Positions 1 to 7,650 of a stretch of DNA of 27,489 bases are shown piece after piece. The DNA lies in the NCBI GenBank assembly GCA_036960485.1, contig JBALXS010000066.1, positions 1-27,489 on the forward strand, in the 5' to 3' direction. The notes beneath the pieces are model-generated. The model was given only the letters and a program-made list of their open reading frames with translations. It was not told the origin of the DNA and made no database searches. How positions within the stretch are numbered: position 1 is the first letter of the stretch; every line of letters begins with the position of its first letter. Origin of the DNA: Rs1 sp036960485. Its GTDB lineage: Bacteria; Pseudomonadota; Gammaproteobacteria; Pseudomonadales; Balneatricaceae. The translations under genes and the position numbers were made by a program.

Positions 1-88
1 GGAGGGGTGGCTGAGTGGCCGAAAGCACTGGTCTTGAAAACCAGCGAGTCGAAGGGCTCCCAGGGTTCGAATCCCTGCCCCTCCGCCA
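1..88 (+). tRNA. tRNA-Ser (anticodon UGA)
   Basis: Acceptor arms GGAGGGG (1-7) and CCCCTCC (78-84) pair fully, followed by G85 and an encoded CCA (86-88). The anticodon loop CTTGAAA (33-39), closed by CTGGT/ACCAG, gives anticodon TGA at 35-37. The long variable arm after the anticodon stem fits a class II serine tRNA. The T arm contains GGTTCGAATCC. It is first of three tandem tRNA genes, and its promoter lies outside the window. Confidence 0.97.
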
Positions 89-135
89 TTTAATGTAGCA
101 ATGCATTAGATGATGGGATGTTAGAAAAATGTAGT

Positions 136-211
136 TCCTCGATAGCTCAGTTGGTAGAGCAGTAGACTGTTAATCTATTGGTCGTAGGTTCAAGTCCTAC
201 TCGAGGAGCCA
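136..211 (+). tRNA. tRNA-Asn (anticodon GUU)
   Basis: Acceptor arms TCCTCGA (136-142) and TCGAGGA pair, with discriminator G and an encoded CCA ending at 211. The anticodon loop CTGTTAA carries GTT at 179-181. The D arm (AGCTCAGTTGGTAGAGC) and T arm (GGTTCAAGTCC) are canonical. It lies 47 nt after tRNA-Ser and is probably cotranscribed with it. Confidence 0.97.
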
Positions 212-223
212 GTACTACCGGAA

Positions 224-299
224 GGGCCGTTAGCTCAGTTGGTAGAGCAGTTGGCTTTTAACCAATTGGTCGTAGGTTCGAATCCTACACGGCCCACCA
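224..299 (+). tRNA. tRNA-Lys (anticodon UUU)
   Basis: Acceptor arms GGGCCGT (224-230) and ACGGCCC pair, with discriminator A and CCA at 297-299. The anticodon loop CTTTTAA gives TTT at 257-259. The D and T arms closely match those of the preceding tRNA-Asn. It is last in the tandem array; no clear hairpin terminator is visible before the convergent greB stop at 363. Confidence 0.97.
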
Positions 300-362
300 A
301 CTCGGTGGATTAGTAATACCCTTCTTGTCTTTTATATATTCATTTCTTTAATATGTATCAAT

Positions 363-869
363 TTATTCTTTTTTATATTCAATCTTAGTAATCTCATAGT
401 ACGCTACTGTACCATCGGGTTTTATTACTTCTGCTTCATCTTCAACTCGTTTTTTGAATAATGCTTTTGCTAATGGCGAGTCCATGCTGACTAATAGTCC
501 GCTTGTATCTATTTCATCAGGTCCAATGATTCTAATAGTGCGCAGCTGATCTCTTTCGTCTAATAAAGTCACCCAGGCACCAAAAACAATGACGCTAGTG
601 TCTTGCGGGATCTGATCGACGACATATATATCGTCTAAGCGCTTGGATAGGAAGCGTACGCGGCGATCAATTTCACGTAGCAAGCGTTTACCTTCTGTAT
701 ACTCTGCGTTATCAGAGCGATCGCCTTGTGCGGCTGCTTCTCTGACGGCCTGTGTAATTAATGGACGCTTTTCTTTCCAGAGATAGCGTAGCTCTGCATT
801 GAGTTGATTAAAGCCGTTTTGAGTTATATATTTAGAGCTCTGTGGCTGCGGTGCTCGCCATCTTCCCAT
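363..869 (-). CDS. greB: transcription elongation factor GreB
   Basis: GreB rescues backtracked RNA polymerase by inserting its N-terminal coiled coil into the secondary channel and stimulating transcript cleavage. The protein (168 aa) aligns along its length with E. coli GreB as I remember it. The coiled-coil region contains LNAELRYLWKEKRP, then GDRSDNAEYTEGKRLLREIDRR, whose acidic tip residues (D..N.E) are those needed for cleavage. The FKBP-like C-terminal domain has the IIGPDEID and SMDSPLAKALF blocks. I chose ATG at 869 because GGAA sits six bases upstream; a TTG at 881 in the same frame would add four residues (MEII). The gene converges on the tRNA array. Confidence 0.95.
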   Translation of the reverse strand: MGRWRAPQPQSSKYITQNGFNQLNAELRYLWKEKRPLITQAVREAAAQGDRSDNAEYTEGKRLLREIDRRVRFLSKRLDDIYVVDQIPQDTSVIVFGAWVTLLDERDQLRTIRIIGPDEIDTSGLLVSMDSPLAKALFKKRVEDEAEVIKPDGTVAYYEITKIEYKKE

Positions 870-1077
870 GATTATTTCCAATAGAATTAGTGGGCTATAA
901 GTGCTTTTTTCAAATGAGCAGAATATTATATGTTGATTATTATTCCTAATATAATTTTAGTTTTAGCATGGAGCATCTTATGCTACTAATCAAATATATA
1001 AAATATAGTAAAGTATTGCCATATGCGGCCGATATGTAAAATAATGGATAGTATTAGCTGTTAATATTTATTCAGCC

Positions 1078-1530
1078 TTGAATCAACCTAGTGAAGTAAT
1101 GATGCAAACGGACCAAATACAACTAGAGCGAATTGAAACTTATACCGCGAGCCTGCCTAGCGCGATACAAGGTGCCAATGGCGCGCAGTTTGCAATGTTG
1201 TTGTCTCTTATTACTGCTAATCAAAACATTGGTCCCAGCTTTTCTATGCCAGTAGCGCCAGCTGCTGAGTCAGTCGTACATCAATCGGTTTATCCTACCG
1301 AGGTTGAAGTAAATAAACCTGAACTAGTTGAGCGTTTAAATAACTCAGTGCGACAGCTGCGTTTTGGTGATTTTGCTTTTGTTAATGCATTTATAGAAAC
1401 GATGGCAGAGGCGCCTAGAACAGCTAAATCTGCTGCTGATCAGTTTGAAAAGGTTGCATTGATGTCTTCAGGTAAGCTTATGTTGGATCACATTAATATT
1501 GCTAGGGGAAGTGTTGATATAGCAGCTTAG
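1078..1530 (+). CDS. hypothetical protein, unknown function
   Basis: Not recognised. The 150-aa frame opens with TTG at 1078; in-frame ATGs at 1099 and 1102 would give a protein seven or eight residues shorter, and none of the three has a good ribosome-binding site. The protein has no signal peptide or membrane segment. It is rich in Ala, Ser, Asn and Gln, with a Pro/Val/Glu linker near residues 58-82 and a likely helical C-terminal half. It stands alone between divergent greB and a convergent hypothetical gene, with an inverted repeat just after its stop. Amino-acid composition looks like real coding sequence, but homology is unknown to me. Confidence 0.6.
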   Translation: MNQPSEVMMQTDQIQLERIETYTASLPSAIQGANGAQFAMLLSLITANQNIGPSFSMPVAPAAESVVHQSVYPTEVEVNKPELVERLNNSVRQLRFGDFAFVNAFIETMAEAPRTAKSAADQFEKVALMSSGKLMLDHINIARGSVDIAA

Positions 1531-1581
1531 CTGTTGTTAGATTTTCAATAGAGCGCTTCGTTTTGTACTCCCGTGTATGTC

Positions 1582-1613
1582 TTTTTGTTATTAGTGTTTA
1601 CTGATAACAAAAA
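1582..1613. repeat. 14-bp inverted repeat between convergent genes
   Basis: Arms 1582-1595 (TTTTTGTTATTAGT) and 1600-1613 (ACTGATAACAAAAA) pair over 14 positions with one T-G wobble and a 4-nt loop. It lies between two convergent genes, so a role in 3'-end formation or RNA stability is likely. It is not a textbook terminator on either strand because the T run precedes the stem and the A run follows it. Confidence 0.6.
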
Positions 1614-1645
1614 ATTTAACACGAGAGTTATTATATTAATTCTTA

Positions 1646-2056
1646 CTAGCTTTTCCAGCTAATTAATTCTTGAGTATTATCTTCAACTCGCCACCATTGA
1701 TCTTCTTCATTTTCTTTATCTTCTGTATCGCTCCAGCTAGCTTTAATACAACGAATTTGTGTGCCCATTTGCTTAGATGCTTGTAACGCGCAATCTAAAT
1801 CGGTGGCCCAAGGTGTTTCGTTGTTTTTGAACCATAGGCTGCTCCAAGCTTTGCCAGATACTTTTTGCTGTAAAGAGCAATCTACATAGCCATCAGAAAA
1901 TATTACTCGCAGCTCATTAGAGTGATCTGTGCACGATAGTTCAGTAACTTCTTTACATATTGTTTGCAGCCAGTTGATAACTTCTTCGCCACTGCGGCTT
2001 TTGATGTAAATTTCTAAATCGGGATGGCGCGGCTGTGAGCTTAAAAGATCTGACAT
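1646..2056 (-). CDS. conserved hypothetical protein (136 aa)
   Basis: The start MSDLLSS is ATG at 2056. The protein is acidic and Trp-rich, with no signal peptide or membrane segment, so it is probably cytosolic. The opening DLEIYIKSRSGEEVINWL, the central SLWFKNNETPWATDLDCALQA and the C-terminal EDQWWRV resemble, from memory, a family of uncharacterised gammaproteobacterial proteins with the same three blocks; I know no function for it. It is a single gene, converging with the unknown gene at 1078-1530 and divergent from the DUF945 gene. Confidence 0.75.
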   Translation of the reverse strand: MSDLLSSQPRHPDLEIYIKSRSGEEVINWLQTICKEVTELSCTDHSNELRVIFSDGYVDCSLQQKVSGKAWSSLWFKNNETPWATDLDCALQASKQMGTQIRCIKASWSDTEDKENEEDQWWRVEDNTQELISWKS

Positions 2057-2283
2057 TGAATTATCCGTGATAATAGTTGGGTTGTATCAAGAAAGGGCAT
2101 CATACAGCCAAGTTAAGGCGAGTAACAGTTAAGACACTAAAGTTGCCGTTTTGTGGTATATATGAGCTGCGACCAATGCGCTGGGAATTGCTAAAGGTAG
2201 TTTAGTTAAAAGCAAAACAAAAAATGCAACTTATCTGTGTTTTTTTTTACTAATTGTGTGCTCAGGTAATCAATTAATACGCC

Positions 2284-2311
2284 CAGCTAGATCATTTTAA
2301 TAAGCTAGCTG
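2284..2311. repeat. 7-bp inverted repeat upstream of the DUF945 gene
   Basis: CAGCTAG (2284-2290) and CTAGCTG (2305-2311) form a perfect 7-bp dyad with a 14-nt spacer, ending 35 nt before the ATG at 2347. It may be an operator or leader hairpin, but AGCTAG-like words are common in this AT-rich DNA, so chance is possible. Confidence 0.3.
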
Positions 2312-2346
2312 TTAATATGCCTGTTTTTATTTTAAAGGATTAGGTA

Positions 2347-3651
2347 ATGAATAAAGCTTTGTGGGTTGGTGGGTTATTTGTAGTGGTTGGTGCCGGCTTC
2401 GGGGTTGGGACCGTTGTTACTGGAAAGCAAGTGAATTTAGAATACCAGCGTTACGTTGCTGCAATTACAGCTAATTACACGGGTGTTGCTAAAGTTACTT
2501 CCAGTGTTGATGAGTCGTTATTTTCCTCTGCAAATACACTGACATTAGAGTTTTTAGATTTATCTGAACCAGTAGTTGATTGGGCGGGTACAAATTCAAT
2601 TAGTTTTGATATTAATTACTCTCATAGTTTTTTAGCTAGTAGTAGTGTAACAACAATTGCTGAAGGTGGTTTGCTGGATAAAGTTAAAAGTTATCAAGTA
2701 AATACGACTAAAGCACCTTTGGTTGTAAATAGTAATTATAGTTATAACATGTTGGAAAACACCGTAACAATCAAAAGTGCTCTTGTTTCGGATGCCTTTA
2801 TAGCAACAGAAGGTCCGCAAGAAATATCAATCGGGAGTTCAAGAGCTGAGCTAAATCTAACAAAAGAGACGCTTGAGCTAGATTGGGCCGTGATGCCAAG
2901 CTATATCAAAGACGATAGCATGCGTGTAGATGTAGCTGAAACTCGATTAAAGGATCAAAGAAGTGTCATTGATGGCGATATACTTTCTGCGAAATTTGCT
3001 GAGCGATCTTCAGGGCAATTCTTAATAGAAAGTATTAAAGTAAGCGGTGTTGATACACAAACGCTAATTGAGAAGTTTGTAGTTGATGTCGGGCATGAAA
3101 TTAAAGACGAACGTGTTTTACTTGATCTTGAATACCAATCAGCTTCTGTAAAAGTGGAAGTGGGCCCTAAGTTATATCGTTTTGACAAACCGCAATTGCA
3201 GCTAGCTTTTGATTTTGATTTTAACTCTGTACAAAATTTTGTCAAGAAGATACAAGAAATGCAGCAAGCAACAGGGTCTATCAATGACCCAGCGCAGCTA
3301 TTGCCGCTGGTGAGTACTATTACTGAGAAAGGGGTAAATTTTGATATAAAGCGCGTTTCTGTAGCGGTGGATGATGCTGTGTTAGAGGGGCAAGCTAGCT
3401 TGAAAATGGCACCTTTTGCTATTCAAGAGGCGATGCTAGATCGTCAAGGATTGATGAATAAAGTTGACCTTGAAGCAAAACTGCTCGCACCAAAGAAGTT
3501 TTTACAGGCGTTGCCGAATTATAATCCTCAGCAATTACAGTTTGTTGTAGGAATGGGTTTTCTTAATGATGAAGGTGAGAGCTATAGCTTTGATTTAAGT
3601 GTAAAAAAAGGTGTGATTAAAGTTAATGGGAATAAAATCCCCGGTTTATAG
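2347..3651 (+). CDS. DUF945 / YdgA-like protein
   Basis: The protein (434 aa) begins with one hydrophobic segment (about residues 4-26, GGLFVVVGAGFGVGTVVTG), then a long, mostly beta-rich extracytoplasmic region. This is the layout of the DUF945 (YdgA-like) family, whose E. coli members are inner-membrane-anchored periplasmic proteins of unknown molecular function. Family-like features are the N-terminal GxxTGKQVN...Y motif and repeated acidic beta-strand blocks (IKVSGVDTQ, VEVGPKLYRFDKPQL). AAAGGATTAGG directly before the ATG is a strong ribosome-binding site. The gene is monocistronic and ends at a hairpin terminator. The family call is from overall pattern, not a search. Confidence 0.75.
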   Translation: MNKALWVGGLFVVVGAGFGVGTVVTGKQVNLEYQRYVAAITANYTGVAKVTSSVDESLFSSANTLTLEFLDLSEPVVDWAGTNSISFDINYSHSFLASSSVTTIAEGGLLDKVKSYQVNTTKAPLVVNSNYSYNMLENTVTIKSALVSDAFIATEGPQEISIGSSRAELNLTKETLELDWAVMPSYIKDDSMRVDVAETRLKDQRSVIDGDILSAKFAERSSGQFLIESIKVSGVDTQTLIEKFVVDVGHEIKDERVLLDLEYQSASVKVEVGPKLYRFDKPQLQLAFDFDFNSVQNFVKKIQEMQQATGSINDPAQLLPLVSTITEKGVNFDIKRVSVAVDDAVLEGQASLKMAPFAIQEAMLDRQGLMNKVDLEAKLLAPKKFLQALPNYNPQQLQFVVGMGFLNDEGESYSFDLSVKKGVIKVNGNKIPGL

Positions 3652-3662
3652 CTTTGACATCA

Positions 3663-3696
3663 AAAATGCTTAAGTAGCTGATAGCTTGAGCATTTT
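3663..3696. terminator. bidirectional hairpin terminator
   Basis: Arms 3663-3674 (AAAATGCTTAAG) and 3685-3696 (CTTGAGCATTTT) pair over 12 bp with one T-G wobble and a 10-nt loop. The plus strand ends in TTTT, the minus strand in TTTTT. It lies between the stop of the DUF945 gene and the stop of the convergent Cys/Lys-rich gene, so it probably serves both. Confidence 0.75.
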
Positions 3697-3727
3697 CGAG
3701 TTGGATGTAGAGCAATACTGATAGCTT

Positions 3728-4066
3728 TTAACCAGCTTTTTTCTTTATAATGTCTGCTGTTTTGATTTCTTTAGGCATTTTGTTTTTTGTGTCAATGGTG
3801 TTTTTCTTTACTGATTTTGTGTCTTTTTTTAGCTTATCACCCGTTTTTTTAGTGCTTGTTGCACTTTTTTTCTGGGGCTTTGTTCGACAGTAAGCCTTTA
3901 CTTTGTTTCCATCTTTGCGTTTGTGTGCATTGATCCAGCTGCAACTATCATTTGTATCGCAAGCCGATTGGCTTTGGCCCTTGCAACTTGAAGCTGCGTA
4001 AGTTGTAGTGCTGAATGCGAACAAAACGATTAACGTCATTAAGGTTGTATTGAGGTACGTGTTCAT
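3728..4066 (-). CDS. secreted small Cys-motif, Lys-rich protein
   Basis: Function unknown. I chose ATG at 4066 (112 aa) because GGGA lies at a good distance upstream (complement of 4073-4076); the frame could extend ten codons further. Residues 1-24 form a signal peptide ending TTTYA. The mature protein has a compact four-cysteine block (C28, C36, C42, C60) with CSW and RKDGNKVKAYCR motifs, then a 52-residue tail with about 18 lysines and many Thr/Ser. The block resembles, from memory, short Cys/Trp/Gly modules seen in marine bacterial and phage hypotheticals. The tail is low-complexity and strongly basic, so it could bind nucleic acid or polyanionic surface polymers. Export is inferred from the signal peptide only. 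Confidence 0.75.
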   Translation of the reverse strand: MNTYLNTTLMTLIVLFAFSTTTYAASSCKGQSQSACDTNDSCSWINAHKRKDGNKVKAYCRTKPQKKSATSTKKTGDKLKKDTKSVKKNTIDTKNKMPKEIKTADIIKKKAG

Positions 4067-4441
4067 GAGTATTCCCTGCAATTTTAATTTATTCAATATA
4101 CTGCTCGAGGTTTATAACTTTGCCAGTTATTCGTAAATCATAGTGAAAGCAGTGAATTGTTAATATGAGAATTAACAGCATAAAAATAAAAATAGGTCTA
4201 AATCTTATGCTATTTTGTAAGGGATTTTTTAATGAAATAAAATGAGCTGCAACTGTATATTGTGCCTAATTGTAAGGTGCTAATTTGGAATTCTCATAAT
4301 AAAATTTATCAATGTGAGTTATCCGATAGCTCTAATGGGATTAAAGTGCGGTAAAAGCTTGTATGTGATGCAAATAATATCAATCAGTAAAAATTAAAAA
4401 CATAGCCAGTAGGGTCGTCTGGTGGGAAAGGCACAGAATTA
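4067..4441. other. intergenic region, no gene seen
   Basis: This is the AT-rich left part of a 589-nt gap between divergent genes. No convincing ORF, tRNA or terminator is visible. It should hold the promoter of the minus-strand secreted protein; I cannot place one confidently. Confidence 0.5.
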
Positions 4442-4628
4442 TTGCGCTGTTCGTATAGCGGCATCATTTATAGCGCAAGTTTAGTAGAGATGACTTAGGC
4501 GGGGCCTAAATCATCCAAGGGTAAATTCCCCGCAGCTTGCAGCGTAAAGTCTTTGACTTTATAAAAATTACTTAGCATGCCCCTCTTCGCGAAGCGAATT
4601 CGAGATTACGAGAAAGCTTGCTGCGGGG
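4442..4628 (+). other. densely hairpinned element before the TRAP binding-protein gene
   Basis: Five paired elements lie in 187 nt. (a) TTGCGCT 4442-4448 pairs with AGCGCAA 4472-4478. (b) 4489-4500 pairs with 4504-4515: 11 of 12 pairs, GGG loop, one C-A mismatch. (c) A long-range stem joins 4528-4540 (CCCCGCAGCTTGC) to 4616-4628 (GCTTGCTGCGGGG): nine pairs, two T-T mismatches, two pairs. Inside it are (d) the hairpin TAAAGTC-TTT-GACTTTA (4545-4561) and (e) TTCGC-GAA-GCGAA (4586-4598). The closing stem ends 18 nt before the GGAGG of the next gene. It could be a structured 5' leader or a palindromic interspersed repeat; the sequence alone does not decide. Confidence 0.5.
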
Positions 4629-4646
4629 TTCTTGATTTTGGTATTT

Positions 4647-4651
4647 GGAGG
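4647..4651 (+). promoter_or_regulatory. ribosome-binding site fixing a TTG start
   Basis: GGAGG at 4647-4651 stands four bases before TTG 4656. That start gives a proper signal peptide (KRRR n-region, hydrophobic core, VKA cleavage site). The upstream TTG at 4632 has no comparable site. Confidence 0.6.
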
Positions 4652-4655
4652 TAGT

Positions 4656-5651
4656 TTGATTTTAGTTTTTAAGCGGCGTAGGCATTTTTTTTTACCAGCT
4701 CTAGTAATGAGTATTATCGGATTGTTTTCTTTTCAGGTTAAGGCGGTTGATTGGCAAATGCCAATAGCTAATGATAAGGACAATTTTCAAGCACAGCTTG
4801 CTCTTGGCTTTGCTAAGCAAGTAAAAAAAGTGACAAAAAATCGTATTGTGATTACGCCATACTTAGATGAATCTCTATTTAAAGGTGAACAGATATTTGG
4901 CGCGGTAAGTAATGATTTAGTCCCTGTTGGCTCTCGTTTGATTTCTGCATTAGATCATGTGGATATTGTATTTCAATTGGATGCTTTACCTTTTTTAGCC
5001 AAAAACTACCGAGAAGCGTTTAATTTATATAAATCTTCAAAAAAATCTGTTGAAAAAGTTTTGGAGAATAAAGGGGTTAAATTACTATATGCAGTACCGT
5101 GGCCAGCTCAAGGTTTATATAGTAATAAGAGCATTACACAGCTAGCTGATTTTAAAGGTTTGCGTTTTAGGCCCTATAGTAAAGTTACCGCTAGTCTGGG
5201 TGAAAAACTTGGCCTAAGGCCTGTCATTATGCCTGTATCAAAATTGCCTAGAGCTTTGCAGAAGAAGCAATTGGATTTGTTGTTTGGCTCAGCTTTAGCG
5301 GCACAAAAGTTGAAGTTATCAAGGTATTTTCCGTTTTGGTATGACCTGCAAGCTTGGTTGCCAAAAACGATGATGGTTATTAACTTGAAACAGTGGAATG
5401 CGTTATCTCAAGATGATCAGAGAAGTGTTTTAAAGGCAGCTAATATGATTGAGGCACAGGGGTGGGCTAGATCTAAACAGGCCTCATTGGATGCTAAGAG
5501 ACGACTAGTAGAGTCTGGTATCAGTGTGTTGAGTTTTGATGCTCCGTTACAACGAGAATTTGAAGTAATAGGTTTATCGATAGTCAAGCAATGGCTAGCA
5601 CAAATTGGTGATAGAGGTCGTTACCTACTCGAGCAATATATCAAATTATAG
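4656..5651 (+). CDS. TRAP transporter solute-binding protein (DctP family), orphan
   Basis: Periplasmic binding protein of the tripartite ATP-independent transporter type, which normally delivers organic acids to a DctQM membrane pair. From TTG 4656 it is 331 aa: a signal peptide (about 1-30, MILVFKRRR..., cut after VKA), then the DctP fold. Family marks are the early ...LALGFAKQVKKVTKNRI block, the DLVPVGSR and DIVFQLDALPFL region, and ADFKGLRFRP, where the Arg after FKGL is the usual carboxylate ligand position. The C-terminal half has KTMMVINLKQWNAL, also typical. No dctQ or dctM is present, so it either shares a permease encoded elsewhere or acts as a sensor subunit. The ligand cannot be told from sequence. 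Confidence 0.85.
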   Translation: MILVFKRRRHFFLPALVMSIIGLFSFQVKAVDWQMPIANDKDNFQAQLALGFAKQVKKVTKNRIVITPYLDESLFKGEQIFGAVSNDLVPVGSRLISALDHVDIVFQLDALPFLAKNYREAFNLYKSSKKSVEKVLENKGVKLLYAVPWPAQGLYSNKSITQLADFKGLRFRPYSKVTASLGEKLGLRPVIMPVSKLPRALQKKQLDLLFGSALAAQKLKLSRYFPFWYDLQAWLPKTMMVINLKQWNALSQDDQRSVLKAANMIEAQGWARSKQASLDAKRRLVESGISVLSFDAPLQREFEVIGLSIVKQWLAQIGDRGRYLLEQYIKL

Positions 5652-5686
5652 TGGTTGCTAAATAGATAAGGCTAACCGCTCGAGTA
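5626..5686. repeat. 9-bp inverted repeat around the end of the TRAP binding-protein gene
   Basis: TACTCGAGC (5626-5634) and GCTCGAGTA (5678-5686) are perfect inverted copies flanking the stop codon at 5651. CTCGAG is itself palindromic, which makes chance likelier. No T run follows, so terminator function is doubtful. Confidence 0.3.
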
Positions 5687-5690
5687 AATG

Positions 5691-6398
5691 TTAAATAGGC
5701 AATAAAGTTGTAGAAGCGAAGCCGTGCAATACCTTATTAATTGTCCGATTGTTTCTGTTAGCGATGATGTTGGCCAATATATCTTGGCTGGCAATTATTT
5801 TACCGAAAAGGCGTGCATAACTAAGGTTGGCAGTGCTTTGAGAGGTATAGCTATTGCTTAATAAATACAATATATTTTGTGTGTCTTTCCTGTTATTAAG
5901 TAGCCAGCTGGCAGTTTCTAAATTTCGCGCTGAGTTATAAATTTTTTGCTCGTTAATAGCATCTAACATAAAGAACTCATCCTGGAAGTTATATGAGCTA
6001 TGTAAGATTCCAGCGACTCCCGCCATGAACGAGAATACTCTATCGCCTTTAAAGTCGGGGTTAAAGGTGTTTATTAAAGCGCTATTAGCATAGGTATTGC
6101 CTAATTCATTGAACTGTACTTGTCTTGGGAAGCCGAATAGTTGTTTTGTGCGGGTGTTTATGCTGGTGCCGGCAGGTGCTTTTTTAAGCTCCTTTGGATT
6201 GCGCTTGTATAGTTTTTTCATTAATTCGATGGCTTGGGAGTTGGTTTGAGTAAGATGGGCATCAATCACCATATCTAGCTCAGATTTTGCCAGAGACTCT
6301 ATTCTAAACGGCTGATTAGGGTTATTGGAGCAGCCGCTTAAAATAGCTAATAGTATGCAAAAGCAGGTAAATCTCAATATAGTTAGCGTTTTTGTCAC
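5691..6398 (-). CDS. conserved hypothetical lipoprotein
   Basis: The protein (235 aa, GTG start at 6398) has a lipoprotein signal peptide with lipobox LSGC (Cys22), followed by SNNP, so it is probably sorted to the outer membrane. The mature part contains KSELDMVIDAHL, KLYKRNPKELKK, FKGDRVFSFMAGVAGIL and NEQKIYNSARNLE. From memory these blocks occur in an uncharacterised lipoprotein family of gammaproteobacteria; I know of no function. It is a single gene, convergent with the TRAP binding-protein gene and divergent from pdxH. A GTG start without a strong ribosome-binding site suggests modest expression. Confidence 0.75.
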   Translation of the reverse strand: MTKTLTILRFTCFCILLAILSGCSNNPNQPFRIESLAKSELDMVIDAHLTQTNSQAIELMKKLYKRNPKELKKAPAGTSINTRTKQLFGFPRQVQFNELGNTYANSALINTFNPDFKGDRVFSFMAGVAGILHSSYNFQDEFFMLDAINEQKIYNSARNLETASWLLNNRKDTQNILYLLSNSYTSQSTANLSYARLFGKIIASQDILANIIANRNNRTINKVLHGFASTTLLPI

Positions 6399-6607
6399 AA
6401 TAAATTATCTCGATAATTAAAATGTTCTGTGCAGTGTTTGTTTAATGTTGCTATCTATAGCTTTTAATGGTGGTTTTAGCAATTTATATATTGCCTGGGC
6501 TGGGTATTAAAGGTGTGGTGAAGAGTACTTGTAAATAATTAATTATAAAACGAGTTTCCAGTGTCTATTCTGTATTTTTAAATAATCAGTACTTAACAGT
6601 ATGTTGT

Positions 6608-6636
6608 TTGAAATCAAGTACTGCTATTAATTTAAA
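6608..6636 (+). promoter_or_regulatory. possible sigma-70 promoter for pdxH
   Basis: TTGAAA (6608-6613) and TTTAAA (6631-6636) are spaced by 17 bp and match the -35 and -10 consensus at 5/6 and 4/6 positions. The -10 lies about 50 nt before the pdxH ATG. In AT-rich DNA such matches are common. Confidence 0.3.
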
Positions 6637-6687
6637 AATTATGATGCACTGCACGAAACCTATAAAGCAAATTTTGGAAGGTGTTAG

Positions 6688-7338
6688 ATGGAAAAAAAAG
6701 CTATAGATTTAACTACGATACGACGTGAATACAGTGCCAGTGACTTCTCACGCAAAGATCTAGCAGATAACCCTGTAGAGCAGTTTACCAAGTGGTTTGA
6801 ACAAGCTCGAAGCGTTCGCGCTGATGATGTGTCCTCGATGACTCTAGCTACTGCAGATGCATCAGGTATGCCCTCTGCAAGAATTGTATTATTAAAGCAT
6901 TACGACGATACAGGCTTTTGCTGGTATACCGATTATGAAAGTCAGAAAGGCGCTGATTTAGCACAGAATCCACAAGCCGAATTAATGTTCTACTGGAACG
7001 GTTTAGAGCGCCAAGTACGTATCCAAGGTACTGTGCATAAATTGGGTTCTGAGGATGCTAAGCAGTATTTCTCTCAGCGCCCTAGAGGAAGTCAATTAAG
7101 TGCCGCAGCAAGTCATCAAAGTAAGCCCGTGCAAACTCGTGCACAGATGCAAAGCTTAGTTAACGAGCTTGAAGCCCAGCTTCAAGGAGAAAGTGTTAGC
7201 AAGCCCGATCGATGGGGGGGGTATTGTTTGATTCCGAGTAAATTCGAGTTCTGGCAGGGCCGAGAAGGCCGTTTACATGATCGTTTTGTGTATAGTTTGC
7301 AAGATCATAACTGGTCAGTTGAGAGGCTTCAACCATAA
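6688..7338 (+). CDS. pdxH: pyridoxamine 5'-phosphate oxidase
   Basis: PdxH is the FMN-dependent oxidase that converts pyridoxine or pyridoxamine 5'-phosphate to pyridoxal 5'-phosphate, the last step of the de novo route and part of salvage. The 216-aa length is normal. Clear family blocks are IDLTTIRREYSA at the N-terminus (residues 6-17), SARIVLLKHYDDTGFCWYTDYESQKG, LMFYWNGLERQVRIQG, the FMN/PLP-binding FSQRPRGSQLSAAAS, and the C-terminal signature EFWQGREGRLHDRFVY followed by W.VERLQP. GGAAGGTG lies just upstream of the ATG. The gene appears monocistronic; about 310 nt separate it from the esterase gene. Confidence 0.97.
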   Translation: MEKKAIDLTTIRREYSASDFSRKDLADNPVEQFTKWFEQARSVRADDVSSMTLATADASGMPSARIVLLKHYDDTGFCWYTDYESQKGADLAQNPQAELMFYWNGLERQVRIQGTVHKLGSEDAKQYFSQRPRGSQLSAAASHQSKPVQTRAQMQSLVNELEAQLQGESVSKPDRWGGYCLIPSKFEFWQGREGRLHDRFVYSLQDHNWSVERLQP

Positions 7339-7650
7339 CCCAGACTCAATTTTTAGTGAATAATACAGCTGATAAACGTCAGTGCAAAGGTTGTGTTATT
7401 CATCCTTCTCTCTTAGGTGGTTTATCAATCTTAACTCCTTCTTCTGCGTGTGTTGTATTACAATCTTAGTGGCTTGTGAAGTTCTCCTGAGATAGTAAGG
7501 TCTATATGTCTTCAGGTTTTACTTTATAAGAGCGTGTGCAATTTTAGATTTGGCATTAGAGTAGCTAAAATAGCTATTCCTGCTTTGCACTTAATCATCG
7601 AATTCAGGATAATTAGTAGTATTAACTTGTTATTTTTTTAGGAGCCAACA
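7339..7650. other. intergenic region, no gene seen
   Basis: This 312-nt stretch lies between pdxH and the esterase gene. The only symmetry I found is a weak 7-bp inverted pair (TGAATAA / TTATTCA) near 7358-7405. The right end carries the GGAG site (7641-7644) for the TTG start at 7651. No promoter can be placed with confidence. Confidence 0.5.

Noticed and set aside
1..299. tRNA array as an integration (att) site
   Set aside because: No integrase, duplicated tRNA end or change in composition is seen next to the array; greB follows directly.
1582..1613. Rho-independent terminator after the unknown gene at 1078
   Set aside because: The dyad is real, but T runs lie before and A runs after the stem on both strands, so it is listed as an inverted repeat only.
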